From NCBI RefSeq assembly GCF_003576645.1, contig NC_044916.1, positions 34,657,326 through 34,721,325 of the forward strand: a DNA stretch of 64,000 bases. Direction: 5' to 3'. This document shows positions 48,788 through 61,146 of the stretch, piece by piece. Position 1 is the first letter of the stretch. Each line of letters starts with the position of its first letter. The notes under the pieces were generated by a model. That model ran no database searches and was not told the origin of the DNA. It saw nothing but the letters and a program-made list of their open reading frames with translations. Origin of the DNA: Ipomoea triloba. Its lineage: Eukaryota > Streptophyta > Magnoliopsida > Solanales > Convolvulaceae. Both the position numbers and the translations under genes were made by a program.

Positions 48788-49420
48788 TTACGTATGGACT
48801 GGAGGGATAGCGGTCACCGCCAGGCTAAAAATAAACGAATTTGAACACTTGTTCCCACCGCCGCCGCAGGCGTCAGTTATCAGTGAGCCGGCGTTCGCCG
48901 TGGCCGATCGAGGATCCTCCAATGCGGCGGCGGTCGGATCATCGCCTCCGCCCGCATCGCTGCCGTCACAAACTGCAACATCGCCATCGCCATCGATTTG
49001 ATGATGATCGCCACCGTGCATTTCTCCCTCCTCCTCCTCCGCGCCCTCATCCGGATCGTTCGCAAACGGTTCTCCGCCGACGACGACGTCCATCGGCACG
49101 AGGCGGAGGCGGAGGCGACCGTCGGAGCGGTGCGCCTCAAAGTACTCGTGCCGCTCGGTTTTCTCTCCAGTAATGATCAGCCTTCCGTCCTCCGTATAAC
49201 GCCGCTTCAAAATCCACGGCATTCTCGACGCCGGCGAGTTCCCCGTCCTGGCTAGCCAAGGTAACGGCGGCGGAAACTCCTTCGCTTTCATCGCTCCCTT
49301 CTCCCTCCTCCCCTCGCCACGATGAACTCGGCGACTCATTAATCCCGATTCCATATCCGCCCCAACCGAGTCAAAACAGCTCTCCACACCAACGTATTCA
49401 CCCAACTCAACACAATGCAT
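48788..49420 (-). CDS. FANTASTIC FOUR (FAF)-like protein
   Basis: An intronless 210-aa frame. The FAF domain spans about residues 49-110: FPPPLPWLARTG, MPWILKRRYTEDGRLIITGE, HEYFEAHRSDGRLRLRLVPM. An acidic tract follows (DEGAEEEEGE), as in Arabidopsis FAF proteins, then a glycine-rich tail. FAF proteins modulate shoot meristem size through the WUSCHEL-CLAVATA loop; FAF-like members are less characterised. The coding region is much more GC-rich than its surroundings, so several long antisense frames overlap it and are shadows. The first ATG was taken; the ATG at residue 23 is an alternative. Confidence 0.85.
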   Translation of the reverse strand: MHCVELGEYVGVESCFDSVGADMESGLMSRRVHRGEGRREKGAMKAKEFPPPLPWLARTGNSPASRMPWILKRRYTEDGRLIITGEKTERHEYFEAHRSDGRLRLRLVPMDVVVGGEPFANDPDEGAEEEEGEMHGGDHHQIDGDGDVAVCDGSDAGGGDDPTAAALEDPRSATANAGSLITDACGGGGNKCSNSFIFSLAVTAIPPVHT

Positions 49421-50338
49421 TCACAAAATCTGGATTTATAGACGGTGAAATTCAAGGATAGAGCCAAGAAAGTGAAAAATTTTATAGGTAATAGGGTATA
49501 GGTGTTTGCATGGCATGAGCATATGTGGAAGAAGAAGAAGAAAAGGGTTTTAATAGGTAAAACGTATGGAGAAACCGAGGGGAGAAGAATATATTGAAGA
49601 AAGGGAACTGAAAGGGCTAAGAGTGACAGTGCCAGCTAAGTGTAAGCTCATACAATCCCCTGGGATTGGGTGAATTCTCTTTTGGATGAACGTTTGGGAA
49701 TTGGGATTTTGTTCATTCATTTTTCACCCGGTAGATTAGGCCAAATATTTAATGTGCCAGATATATATGCCCACATTTTCCAACTTAACTACGTAATATA
49801 CACTAACACTAATTTATCCGTTTCCCAACTCCACTCCATTTATCTATACATCTTATCTTTATCCTATTAACTAGGTCCGAGTTCGAACCTAAGTCAAAAA
49901 GTCAAACTCAAAGTCAAGACTCGGAAAGCTATTCTATAAATTGGGTCAAGAGTTCGAACCGAAGTCTAGACTCAAGAACTCAAACCCTTTATATATATAT
50001 CTACACATCTATATCCTATTAACCAAATAGAGTTTACCAAAAATTTAAACCCTTGTATATGCAGCAATGGACCTCCCAAGTGTTAGATTGTTAAATGTAT
50101 ATATATTTTACGTGAGACAGTCTAAAACAAAACTTATTATATGTTAGATAGTCTGAAATTTATTATACATTTCAGGTGATATGGTCTTAAACAAGACTTA
50201 TTTATTGTGGATTAGTTAAGTATAGGTTTATGAGTATCCTATACTTTACTTAGAACAAAAGAGCAAATGGAAAACATACTTATAATGATTGAGCTATTAT
50301 CCTGTCACAAAAAAAAAAAAAAAAAAAAAAAAAAAAAN

Positions 50339-50371
<33 letters not shown>

Positions 50372-50512
50372 TCCCCTGCTCATCTATAGTGATCTCAAAT
50401 AAAAAGGCAAAAAGAAGGGCTCTATCACAAAATTCTCAACAGTCAACACCATAAATGATTTAATATAATCCTGGATAAAACACAATTCCAGTAGCTCATT
50501 GACACTAAGCTC
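49421..50512. other. Intergenic region with a poly-A tract broken by one N
   Basis: The left ~250 bp is presumably the FAF-like gene's leader and promoter. A run of A from 50309 to 50368 is interrupted by an N at 50338, an unresolved homopolymer join. No gene is seen. Short repeats of the type GAGTTCGAACC occur at 49879 and 49951. Confidence 0.4.
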
Positions 50513-51815
50513 TTACTGCTCTCCAGGAAGAGGCTTGATGATATCAGAATCACCTGAAACATCAATGGCAGTATTGATAAGCACATCTAATACTATTATG
50601 AGAGACTGTTTTTGCATAGCTAAGAAATGGTACTAGATTACAACAAATGAGGCTTCCTAAAAGAGTTACCTGGATCAATAATGCTAAGACAAGAGACCCG
50701 GAAATATTTGCCACAAGCTGTCCCCAGATCAACATTGTCTGCACATATAAACAACACGAGGACACAAGGAATGCAGGGTAATATACCAGTTGCAACATGC
50801 GAAAGACACAATAATGAAGTAGAGAGCATAAATACCCAGCATTAAAGCCTTTTCAACAACAAATTGTCCAAATACCAATAAGCAAAAAGAATGCTTATTT
50901 AAAAAAAAAAAAAAAACGCTTATTCCTTCTATGCAGACTGGATGGCAATACACAATTACCATTCTCGCTTATGCTTACTAATCCTCGAGAGACCACCAAA
51001 GGGTTTAAGCCTGACTCTTTTTGCTGATGTTGTGGATTATGCCCAGATTTCTATAGTATTTGCCTTTACATTCCCCTATTCCCCTATTCCCCTATATATA
51101 TATTTAAAAAGGATGCTTATTCCAGAAAGCATCCACTAAGCAAAGATGTGGGTTCACAAACTACTTATCCAACCAGAATCAAGTTCTTTTAATGCTACTA
51201 ATTCAACAAAACCCAATAAACTTCAGATTTAAACATAGGCAGCACATTACAAGTGCTGATCTTTATCAAAGCTCAAGTATAAAGAAATTAGTAGATATTA
51301 GAAATTTTATGTCAGCATTATAGCCCCCATCCTGCTTACCATTGCATACATTACAGAGGGCAAGAATAACCATCCACGATTCATCACCCAAATTCCAGTT
51401 AACATAAGGTAATGATCAGCAACTCACTTCAATTATAATGATGAACCCCAACCCTGGCAAGCATGGTATAATACTCGATCTCAGACTTCCTCGATGGTGG
51501 ACAGTCATTGGAAATCAGTATCAGCTTGCATGAAATTTTTCATTTTCTCTTACTAATTCCAAAATATCAACGAGGAAAAAAGGTTACCATTTTCAGAATA
51601 CAAAAATCAACAAAAGGAACAAGAAAGGGCGTATTCATCACCAAAGCCAGCCTATTGTTTATGCTCTCGTGGGTCTTCTTCTGCAAATTTCCCATTAATT
51701 ACATTCGAGAAAAATGTCATATACAGAATAAGAGAGAGAGAGGGGGGGGGGGGGTTTGGATAGGTGTGATAAACAAAGAGATTGAGCTCACCGTCTTCTT
51801 GCCGGAGGTCACCAT
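50513..51815 (-). pseudogene. RPL30: Ribosomal protein L30 gene copy, probably inactive
   Basis: Exons of eukaryotic 60S protein L30 are recognisable: 51792-51815 (MVTSGKKT), 51642-51680 (KKTHESINNRLAL), 51428-51524 ([28 protein letters not shown]), 50670-50738 ([20 protein letters not shown]) and 50513-50553 (DSDIIKPLPGEQ, stop). Introns are kept, so it is not a processed copy. Two lesions are visible. The ~24 residues expected between LAL and LILIS (the MKSGKYTLGYK region) are absent from the intervening ~120 bp. A TGA at 51431-51429 falls at the glycine codon after HHYN, where GGA is expected. Splice sites and phases of the other exons are otherwise intact, so decay is recent, or the lesions are assembly errors. 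Confidence 0.7.
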
Positions 51816-52515
51816 TGTCGATGAATCCGATGATGACGAATATGCGACTATCGATCAGATAGCGGTAGGGTTTTGGGGTCTGAATGTTTGATGTCCAATC
51901 GAGACAAATGAGATTATTGCATTGCAATGTCATTCCTTTCCGTTAATGTGAAACGGGGTTGACCGTTTTTTTTTTTTTATAGATAAGTCTTATTTTCATA
52001 TCTTTATACGGAATAATTTATTTACATTATTGCAATTTAAACTCAATTTTATAGAGGTGTTATTAAGCTATAAGTTCATTGTATTATTTTTGTTTTATAG
52101 TGGGTCCATCCATAATGATTATTTGCAATACAATAATGATTCTTGTGGCAGTTGTCACATATATAGTGATCCATGACCATCACTACTATTGAACTATCTT
52201 TATCACTTTATGCATTGCCTCGTGGGAGAATAAAATTCAACCATCTGTAGTCCTGTACAATCACGTCTTAATTCATTTAATTATTAATTTATTTTTTATA
52301 ATCATAGTCGATTTCAAATAAAATATGATGAAAAACGTGTCATTATTTTAAAAGTTGGTAAGCGGGAGATCAAGTCAAACAAGTCATTTTGAGTTAATTT
52401 GCATGAATTTGTGTAGTTCAGGGATTCAATTACATTGTTTTTGAGTTCGATGGCCTAATTGCAACTTCGTGTGTAGTTCGGTGGCCTATTTGACCCTTAT
52501 TCCTATTATAAATAG

Positions 52516-52667
52516 TTTCAATTGGATACCTAAACTTATAAAAAATCAAAAAAGTGTAAATAATCCTATTTAACCTGTTATTGCATGTAACTTTCAAGTT
52601 AAAAGTGATTGAAAATTTAAAATGCTATATAAATATATGTTGATGACTTAGATGTCCAATTCACATC

Positions 52668-52703
<36 letters not shown>

Positions 52704-52975
52704 TTAAAATATTAATTTTGTATTAAAAAAAAGCTCACCACACAATATTTTTTAAAAAAATATTTAAAAATTTATAATAATAATAATAACTAATAATTTT
52801 ATTTTTTAATTATTGTTATTATTATTATGTGAATTGGACATCAAAGTTATCGGAACATATTGATGTGACATTTCAATCACTGTAATTTTAACTTGAAAGT
52901 TACATGTAATAACATGTCAAATGAGGTTATATGCATTTTTTTCTCTCTCTATGTTCATATGTCCAATTGAATTTG
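52516..52975. repeat. Fold-back (MITE-like) element with ~120-bp arms
   Basis: The left arm contains CATGTAACTTTCAAGTTAAA and GATGTCCAATTCACAT. The right arm is its reverse complement, with the shared words in mirrored order, and the (AAT)n/(ATT)n spacers also pair. Outermost are TTCAATTGGA and its complement TCCAATTGAA. TTTGACCCTTAT occurs just outside both ends, but not at a clean distance, so it is only a possible target duplication. Confidence 0.6.
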
Positions 52976-53939
52976 ACCCTTATCCATTTTTTTAATAATA
53001 ACATGTGAACATATAATCGGGTTAGACTACTCACATCCTTGAAATTTGTCCAATTGCAATGTATTTTGGTATTTCATATCACTTATTGTTATTATAAAAT
53101 GTTTAGGCTTGAAGTGTATTACAATAATTGTTTTTTTTTTTTTTTATGATGAGAAAACTCACCATCATTATTCAAATGTGTGTACGAGAATGATAAATCA
53201 CATTAAAAATTTATTGAGGGTTGAAATATATTTTTAAACCAGTCAATAACAAGATATGTTCTTAACTTTGGTGAGTTTAAGTAGCATTTTACAGCTATTT
53301 GTGTACCCCTTATAAGTTCCATTGATAATTATTATTTCTTAGTTTGTGGAGAGACTAATTTAACAATTGAAGTGAAAATAAAATGTCACCATACTAAGTT
53401 TTAAATTTTTCCAAACAAAATTAAAAAAAAAAAAAAAGAGAGAGAAAAGACTAAGTTTAAAATAAGTTTTTGAAATACATACGAAATTACAATTTGATAA
53501 ATAAATAAATAAAAAAGTACAATTTATAGTTCAATAACCATCTACAATTATGCAATTAAATCTAAAATGACATGTTGTACCATCAATTAATTAACGTGGA
53601 TGTAACCTCTTACAAAATTATTTAAAATAATGAAAAAAAAAAAAAACTCTTCTCCCTTAGGTTCATTTCCGACTGGACGCGAAGGGTTTTGTTTTTTGTT
53701 TTTTGTTTTTTGTTTTTTGTTTTTATTTTTTTAATTTATTTAAAATTATTAAAATACATTTAAAATAATTTTAAAAAAGTTTATCGCTACGTCAGGCAAT
53801 GACATATATTACAAATCACTTTAAGTTTAATTAAATGACTTTAGACTGGTGAGAGACACAATTGTAATGTTTTTAAGTTGAATTACCTAATTGTAGTTTC
53901 ATGGGTAATTTAATACTCCGTAGCTTATTTGGTCTTTAT

Positions 53940-54230
53940 TCATATTTTATAATTAAAATAATTGAATAATGAAAAAATATAAAATTTATAAAATTTAGTC
54001 TTAAAAATTTTAAAAATTGTAAACAAAATTTTAAAAATAAAAAATAAAAAGTACACATGAGCGTCTACTAGCTACCTAGGATAGGTGCTCCTTGAGCGTC
54101 TGGGGGGCGCCTAGTAGATGCCCGTGTATTTTGTATTTTTAAAAAATTTGTTTAAAATTTTAAAAAAATTTCAAGACTAATAATTATAAATTAAATTATT
54201 TAATACTTTAATAGTTAATACTAAAATATT
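53940..54230. repeat. Fold-back element with GC-rich loop
   Basis: AT-rich arms (TTTAGTCTTAAAAATTTTAA on the left; the complementary TTTCAAGACTAATAATT on the right) flank a GC-richer centre. The centre contains GAGCGTCTACTAGCTACC and its partner GGGCGCCTAGTAGATGCC. It is followed at 54310-54490 by a separate cluster rich in CCTAGGC and CTAAGCGG words. Confidence 0.45.
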
Positions 54231-55184
54231 AAACATTAACCTAAAAAACATCTAAAGTTTGAATAATGTATGATTATTTCGTTCAAAACGATGTCATTTT
54301 GAGTGAAATAATTTTTTTTTTTAAACAATACCTAATCGGCTGACTAAGCGGCATAGTCGGTGCGTAAGAGATCTAAGAGACCTAGGCAGTCAATGCCTAA
54401 GCGGCCTAGGCGGCGAGGCTTAGGTGGCCTAATCGTCCACCTAGCCTCCAGGCCGCCTAGACCACAAATTATTTTGATACGCTAGGCATTGGCGCTTAAG
54501 CGAGATTTTTGCAACACTAATATTTAGTACAAATTACATTATTTTAAATAAAATATGATCTTCTAAATTTAAATAAATATATATTTGAAAAAAGTACTCC
54601 ATTCGTCTCATTTTAACGATGCTGGAATGAATTTATTTACAATTTAATTTTTCATAATATTCAGTTTAGAATTAATATGCAAAATTTATATATTTAAGAA
54701 TTACATTTAAAATATTATTAAACACACAAAATAAATTTAAAAATTATAAGTAAATACAAATGAAAATAAGAAAAAAAAATTAATTTGACTGATAAATAAT
54801 ACGGAGCAAGTAGAAAAGATAAAGTCGAACAATTGGAGTCGTATTGAACTATTGAAGGTAAGTTAAATGTCACGTTATGGACAAGTAACGGGACACTATT
54901 TTTACTTATCTGGTAACGAGAAAGAGAAAGTACGGAGTATATGCAAACATAAACGCAATGCTAGAAATTGAAGAAATTGCTAAAATAGCAACAGGTTGAA
55001 ATAAACAAAACATAAAAAAGAGAAGGAAATCCTTGATAATCACTTTCTGCAATGGAGATTTCACTTCCCACTCTCTGCAAAGTAGAAATCGTTTCTCAAA
55101 ACTCTCTGACTAAGTGATTCTGCGCTCTTATTCTTGAGCTCAATACCTAGGGTTCGCTCTCGACAATCTGCTTTTTGCCTCGCA

Positions 55185-58100
55185 ATGAGGACCGAGGTTG
55201 CGGCGATTCTGTTCACACTAGCGGCGGTGCTAATCTGCATTGAGGTCTGCGCGGGAGCGACCTTCTCCTTCCGGCTGATTCACAGGTTCTCCGACGAAGC
55301 GGGTTCCGTTTGGGCGGCGAAGGGGAGACAAGGGCCGTGGCCGGAGCGAGACAGCGTGGAGCGAGCGAGGTTGCTCCTCAGCAGCGACTTTAAGCACCAG
55401 AGGCTGAGGCTTGGCTCTCAGAAACAGCTCCTTGTTCCTTCTGAAGGAAGCCAGACCTTTGACTACGGCAATGACTGGAGCTGGTTAGTACTGAAGAGGA
55501 ATTTCAGTCGCTTTCATTTTCAGAAATCTGGAGCTGAAAACTAAAATTTTCATAGCTCCTCAGCTGTTCTTTTATTTATTTTTATTTTTTGAAAAATATA
55601 TTTTGATATTTTAAAAAGATTTCTTTTGAGTTTGAAACAAATAGTAAAAAAAAGAAAAGAAAAGAGAAACTAACTTTTGGAGAGTATTCCAGGACTCATG
55701 TAGTCGCATTCCCATCCTAAATCAGGTGAAAGAATATTTGACTTACTAAATGCCCAATTTCGTAGAATATTTTGAGGTATCTATTATCTAGTATTTAATT
55801 TTCAATAGACTCTTATCTAGTATTTGCAGTTTATTGTGCATTTGTGCACATCCATGTAGGCTACTGTGAACTCAAAAGTTGCATATGGCAGTAATTTTGA
55901 GGTTAAACGGTGAAACCATTTTCTGAAGCCTTTACAATTAATATAACTAATATTTGAAATTGCTATATAATTGTAAGGTGGAGTGGAAGCAATGTGAAAT
56001 TAACTTGGAAGAGTAACATTGAGTTTCTGGTGTCTTCCCTTTGTTAATTCCCCTTTGTAACTACTTCACCTTCTGTTGACTAGTAGGTTTAGTGTTGATT
56101 TCCCTCTCACTCAATTACTACTTTAATGTTGAACGACTAAAACATCTAACATTGTTTTCAAGGATTTTCTGGAGTTTTAGGAACTTGATCCATTAGTGTA
56201 TTACCATTTCTGCTGTTGTGTGCAATTTAGTCATTTAGATGCATCATGCATGTCCTGTGATTTTGTAGCAAAGAAGGGGCAGAAAAACTTGGTAGCCTTT
56301 TTTTTTGTTCCCTTACTCCTGATTCTACTGTATGCTTTCTACAACATTTCCCCTCACAAAGTACTACAAGGTGGATACTTTGTGTAATTGCTGCATTTAA
56401 AACAAAAACTTTCTAATGGTTTATTTATTTATTTATTTTTTTCAAATTACAGAATATTTATTTTTGCATTTGTTTATTGAAAGGCATGAGCCATAGATTA
56501 ATATCACCAATATCTGTGCTGGGTCAGATTCTTGTTTGTAGTTCAATAATTATGAACATTTGCTTCATCAGGATTTCACACTTTAAAGTGGCAAGGAATT
56601 GCAATATTCTGAATTAAGATGTCTTGCGCTCTTGCTATTATTCTTTATCATAGGTTCTCTAAATTCTCCAATAAGGTCCCTGATCATGAAGGGTGCATGA
56701 AAATATTGGTATGTCTTTACCAGAGACTACCATCTTTACAGTTTCAACTTTGTTTACTTGGTTTTCCCTTTGGGCAGGTTGCATTATGCATGGATTGATA
56801 TTGGGACACCAAATGTTTCGTTTCTTGTTGCGTTAGATACTGGAAGTGATTTGCTTTGGGTTCCTTGTGATTGTGTACAGTGTGCTCCATTGTCCTCAAG
56901 CTACTACACTGTCTTGGTAGGCTACTGGTCTGCATATGCATCAGACTGTACATTCTTTTTAATCCTTATGATAAGTTCTGATACTCATGCATCTCAGTTT
57001 AAATGTCAATTTTATGATTTGATGCTTTAATCCAATATTGAAGGATATTACATCTGGATAATACATTTTTTTTGGTAATAGAAGCATATGAATTATGAGC
57101 TACATTACAACTATTACTGATTGAAAGATTCCAAATTTCAAAATATTAGTCACTTGTTTGGCCTTGTTAGTATGTATGAACAAGTGAGTTCAAGATATAA
57201 TTCCTTCAAGTAAGTCTAGTAGTGATAGTTCAAAACAAATTGAAAAACAGGTTTAGCAGTTAATTCTCCAGTGATTGATTGGCAGGTGCTCCCTCCTGTT
57301 TGGGGCATCTATTATGCAGGATAGAGATCTGAACGAGTATAGTCCAGCCCGATCTAGCACCAGCAAGCAACTTCCTTGCAGCCATCAATTATGTGATCTT
57401 GGTCCTGACTGCAAAAGTCCTAAGGAGCACTGCCCATACATGGTTGACTACTTGTCAGAAAATACATCAAGTTCAGGATTTCTTTTTGAGGATCAGTTGC
57501 ATTTGATCTTATCTGGTGAACATTCGCATCAAGACTCTGCCCTGGCACCAATCATAATAGGGTATGTGATGATTTTGTTTGTACCTGACCAATTTGATTT
57601 GCACTAGACATCAATTGATGAAGAGCATTTATAATTTCTTAATATTTAATTGCAGCTGTGGAAGCAAACAGAGTGGTAGCTATTTGGATGGAGCTGCTCC
57701 AGATGGTGTTTTGGGATTAGGACCTGGAAAAATCTCCGTTCCAAGCCTGCTTGCAAATTCTGGATTGGTTCCACATTCATTCTCTTTATGTTTTGACAAG
57801 AGCCATTCTGGGAGAATTTTCTTTGGTGATCAAGGACCTGGAAATCAAAGATTTACCCCCTTTTTGCCACTTGAAGGGAATTAGTATGTCATTCCTGCAT
57901 TCTTTCATACTATGTGACTTTTCAAATTGAAAAAGTTCTTTTAAACCCTTTTATTTGCCTGAATGTCTTGCAATTTATTTCTTCAGTAACAAATACATTG
58001 TGGAGGTGGAACATTATTGCGTTGAGAGTTCCTGTTTAAAGCAGTCTGGATTTCGAGCACAAGTTGATAGTGGTTCATCTTTCACTCTCCTACCTTATGA

Positions 58101-59397
58101 GACCTATAAGAAAGTTGTTAATAAGGTTATATGCTCTTACACTCCTAATGTATTAGTTTAAAACAACCTGGATTGGTTCTATTTTGATTCTCAATTCCTT
58201 ATCATAACTCAACTACATCCATCTCCTTTATTGTAGTTTGATGAACTAATGAATGCTACGAGGTCTAGTGTAGATGTCTTTCACTACTGCTACAAGGCTC
58301 GGTAATGTTGTGTATTCGAAAACTTCTTGGTCTTAATTCATTTCTATAATGCTTGTGTTAATATATTCTTTCAAATGCAGTTCACAAGGTTTACCAAATA
58401 TTCCCAGTATGAAGCTCATTCTTTCTGCCAACCAGAGTTTTGTGATTCAGAATCCCATGTTTCCTATTCTCAACTATCAGGTCAGTTTTCAATCTCTTAT
58501 GCCACCATCTGCCATTGGTGGAGATATAAATTTTTGTAAGACTTTTTTCTAAGGACAAGCAATATGTAACTGGAGCAATCTCAGAGGACAGAATTATGCG
58601 GTTGCCTGTCCCTGTGAATCTGATTATGTTTCATTATCCTGTTTTATGTAACATTCTCATTGATGAAAAGTCAAGTTCATATACTTAACTCCATACCCTG
58701 CATTTATAGAGTTCCATTTTCTCCATTTATATACAAGTGAGAAAAGAATATATTGAGAGTTGTAAAATTATTTTGTATAGCAGTCATCTTGTTTATTCTT
58801 CTGTCATTTCATTTATAATATTTGATGAGAAGGATTTCTCACAAGTAGAGGTTTTTGGCCAGGGAGTCCAATATTACTGTTTAGGTGTACTACCAATTGA
58901 AGGAATGTATGGATTAATTGGACGTGAGTAGCTCTAGCCGAATTTCTATTTTTCTATTAAACTTGCTCTGATGATCTATGTTTCTTAATCACATATATGC
59001 TTTGCAGAAAACTTTATGACTGGATACCGAATGGTATTTGATTGGGAGAAGTTGAAGTTGGGTTGGTCTGCTTCTAATTGTAAGTAAATACTGATAGCAA
59101 GTTTGTTTTCCAGAGAAAGAAATATCGTAACATGTCTCTTTGTATTTGGCAGGCAAGGATTTGGATGATAATGACAAGGTTCCTGTAACGCCTACCCCAA
59201 GCGGTTTATCAGCAAGTCCATTGCCAACAAACGAGCAGCAGAGAACCCCCAACGGTCATGCAGTCGCCCCTGCCCTCGCTGGTAGGGCTCCTCCAAGACC
59301 ATCTGCAGCATCACCTTGTACCATTCACTGTCAGCATTGTACTCTGATTCTGCTTATGCTACTACAATCATTTGTATGGTTATGTTACCTGGTTTGA
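55185..59397 (+). CDS. Aspartic proteinase-like protein, secreted and GPI-anchored
   Basis: Ten exons in consistent phase: 55185-55483, 56778-56916, 57320-57561, 57656-57883, 57987-58125, 58237-58301, 58381-58480, 58833-58923, 59008-59079 and 59153-59397, giving 539 aa. An N-terminal signal peptide (MRTEVAAILFTLAAVLICIE) leads into SFRLIHRFSDEA. The pepsin-like fold has DTGSDLLWVPCDC (catalytic Asp about 120) and DSGSSFTLLP (Asp about 330). The C-terminus has a Ser/Pro-rich linker and a hydrophobic tail (CTLILLMLLQSFVWLCYLV), fitting GPI attachment. It resembles Arabidopsis At5g10080. Exon 8 starts at a less typical acceptor (GAGAAG) chosen to keep frame. The first in-frame ATG was used. Confidence 0.9.
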
Positions 59398-59652
59398 TAT
59401 CTCTGTGCTGGTGTATTTATCTGTAAATTCACTCACAGTTTCTTTAGTGAAGCCTCCCGTGTTGTTTCATGTCTTGCAATCTTGCATTTCCATAATATCT
59501 AAGTTTATTCATTTCTTTGAGTAGAATGTAGAATCATTGTGGGGGTTCAGTAACAATTAATGAAAGTCAGATTCAGGTAGCATTTCTTACATAGGAGAAA
59601 ACTTCAACATGAGAAACAATGTTTGTAACATTCTGAAACCAACAAAAACATG

Positions 59653-60426
59653 TCAGTAAAGATCATTGTCAAAGACCCAGGGTTGATGCAAGAAAAGCTC
59701 CCGGCCATTCATTTGCACTACTCCTGCAGCTATATCCTCTGCTCTCTTCTGCGCAGCTTCGGCCTTTCTGGTTGAAGCATCAGCATCCTAAATCACACCA
59801 TAACAGCAGAAAGTGTAAAGAAAAACACAGCTTTTACGCTTAAGGAAGAGAGGAAAGAAACAAATATGAACAGTTTTCATAAGCAAATTTCAGAAGACAG
59901 AAGAGATCCAACCACAAAACTCTGGCAACAGAAAGGAACTCAAGTCCAGAGTCTGTTACGGAGTTAACATCCACATGAAGAAGGTATGTGTTGCTCAAAC
60001 CAAAATTTGTGCACTTGTCTATTCTAGTTTATTAGCGTACAATTCACAATTTAATTCTTAGGAGCACCGTCAATTCATCAAACAGTTGATAGCCGTTTCA
60101 ACATAGTCGCAATTTCCCTGAACAACATGTTACTACTTCCAAAATCGGCTAAGAAACAACATCGGGATTTAAAAGAATAATCTCCAGATTGCTACACCAG
60201 TGTGAGTTGAATTAGAACCCACTAAATTCACGCACCAATATGGGAAAAAAAAACCCTAGAGTTTCTTTGTGTTGAATCAAAAATTGAAAAGCAAGAAAGT
60301 GTAGACCTTTTGGCGTTTCCAAGAGAGGAACTGATCGGGCGTAATGCGATTGGGGTTCGGATCCGGATTTAGAACTGGTTCCGCGTTGCGTTTGGCTTGT
60401 TGATGGTCTTCTGCTTCGGCCCCCAT
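59653..60426 (-). CDS. 84-aa protein resembling the ZC3H15/Tma46 (DFRP) C-terminal tail
   Basis: Two exons, 60307-60426 and 59653-59787, join in phase. The first encodes MGAEAEDHQQAKRNAEPVLN then NRITPDQFLSWKRQK. The second encodes DADASTRKAEAAQKRAEDIA then MNGRELFLHQPWVFDNDLY. The ITPDQFLSWKRQK and GRELFLHxPWVF motifs recall the tail of ZC3H15/Tma46 proteins, which bind DRG GTPases through a DFRP domain; the CCCH zinc fingers are absent. The central part is a charged helix. It is convergent with the aspartic-protease-like gene, whose stop is about 255 bp away. The family link is by motif recognition only. Confidence 0.7.
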
Positions 60427-61146
60427 TCTCTTCTTGTCTCCGAACAGTTGTTAGCCCGCGTGCGAGTCGGCTCTTTATTTAACGCCTTCTGGGAATTTAA
60501 TCGCGGAAGAAACCGTTGAATGATACTGTGACGTGTGAACGGACAACACAGATTCTATTCCTGTTTATTCTTTGAATACTAATAATAAAATTGTGATAAT
60601 AATATCTATTTTTAATAAATAAATTATGATTTAAATGTGATCCTCTAAGTTATTTGTAGAATTGTAGGATTGTTGCCCGCCTGAATAGTTCAACCGGTCA
60701 CCTTTCGTCACAAGATATCGTAACTATTACATGATTTTGATTTCAATTATTTAAAGTTATCAATATAATTTGATAATAAATTATACTCCGTAATTATTAA
60801 TAAACTTAAATAGGTTTAAAAGTGTAATGCTTTGTCAAATTTGAAACCCTAAGTTATGGAGCAGATAAATATTTTTTTTTGGTGTACCCAAGGTTTCTAT
60901 TGTCAAACATAATGACTAATTTCTCGCTGAATTGTAGACACCTTTATTAGATGAGACAGCTGACCGGGAGAAGATAAATATTAATCTTTACTTTGATAGC
61001 AAAGATTAAAATCTCACAATTACATCATTTATTGGCAATCATATAATTAAGTGCAACAAAACTATATACTTAAATAAATTACTGCAAAATCCGGACAATA
61101 ATAGAAAGCCAACAGCAATATAATATAGTGGCATAAAGGCATGACA
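60427..61146. other. Intergenic region
   Basis: The left part is the presumptive promoter of the 84-aa gene, with a small GC-richer zone to about 60540. The right part is the 3' UTR side of the sulfate transporter. No gene is seen. Confidence 0.35.

Larger units (their letters stand above)
51816..55184. other. Long intergenic region with fold-back repeats
   Basis: No gene is supported. It contains fold-back elements at about 52516-52975 and 53940-54230, a GTTTTTT heptamer tandem at about 53692-53727, (AAT)n runs, and a GC-rich CCTAGGC-word cluster at 54310-54490. The last ~150 bp is the leader and promoter of the aspartic-protease-like gene. Confidence 0.4.

Noticed and set aside
48841..49255. 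Overlapping plus-strand and alternate minus-strand frames rich in Arg/Pro
   Set aside because: They are shadows created by the GC-rich FAF-like coding sequence.
52489..52988. TTTGACCCTTAT on both sides of the fold-back at 52516-52975 as its target-site duplication
   Set aside because: The left copy is separated from the inverted repeat by about 14 extra bases and the phrase recurs in related repeats, so it is not accepted as a duplication.
53692..53727. GTTTTTT heptamer tandem considered as telomere-like
   Set aside because: The unit has a single G and no TTTAGGG copies. It is an ordinary T-rich microsatellite.
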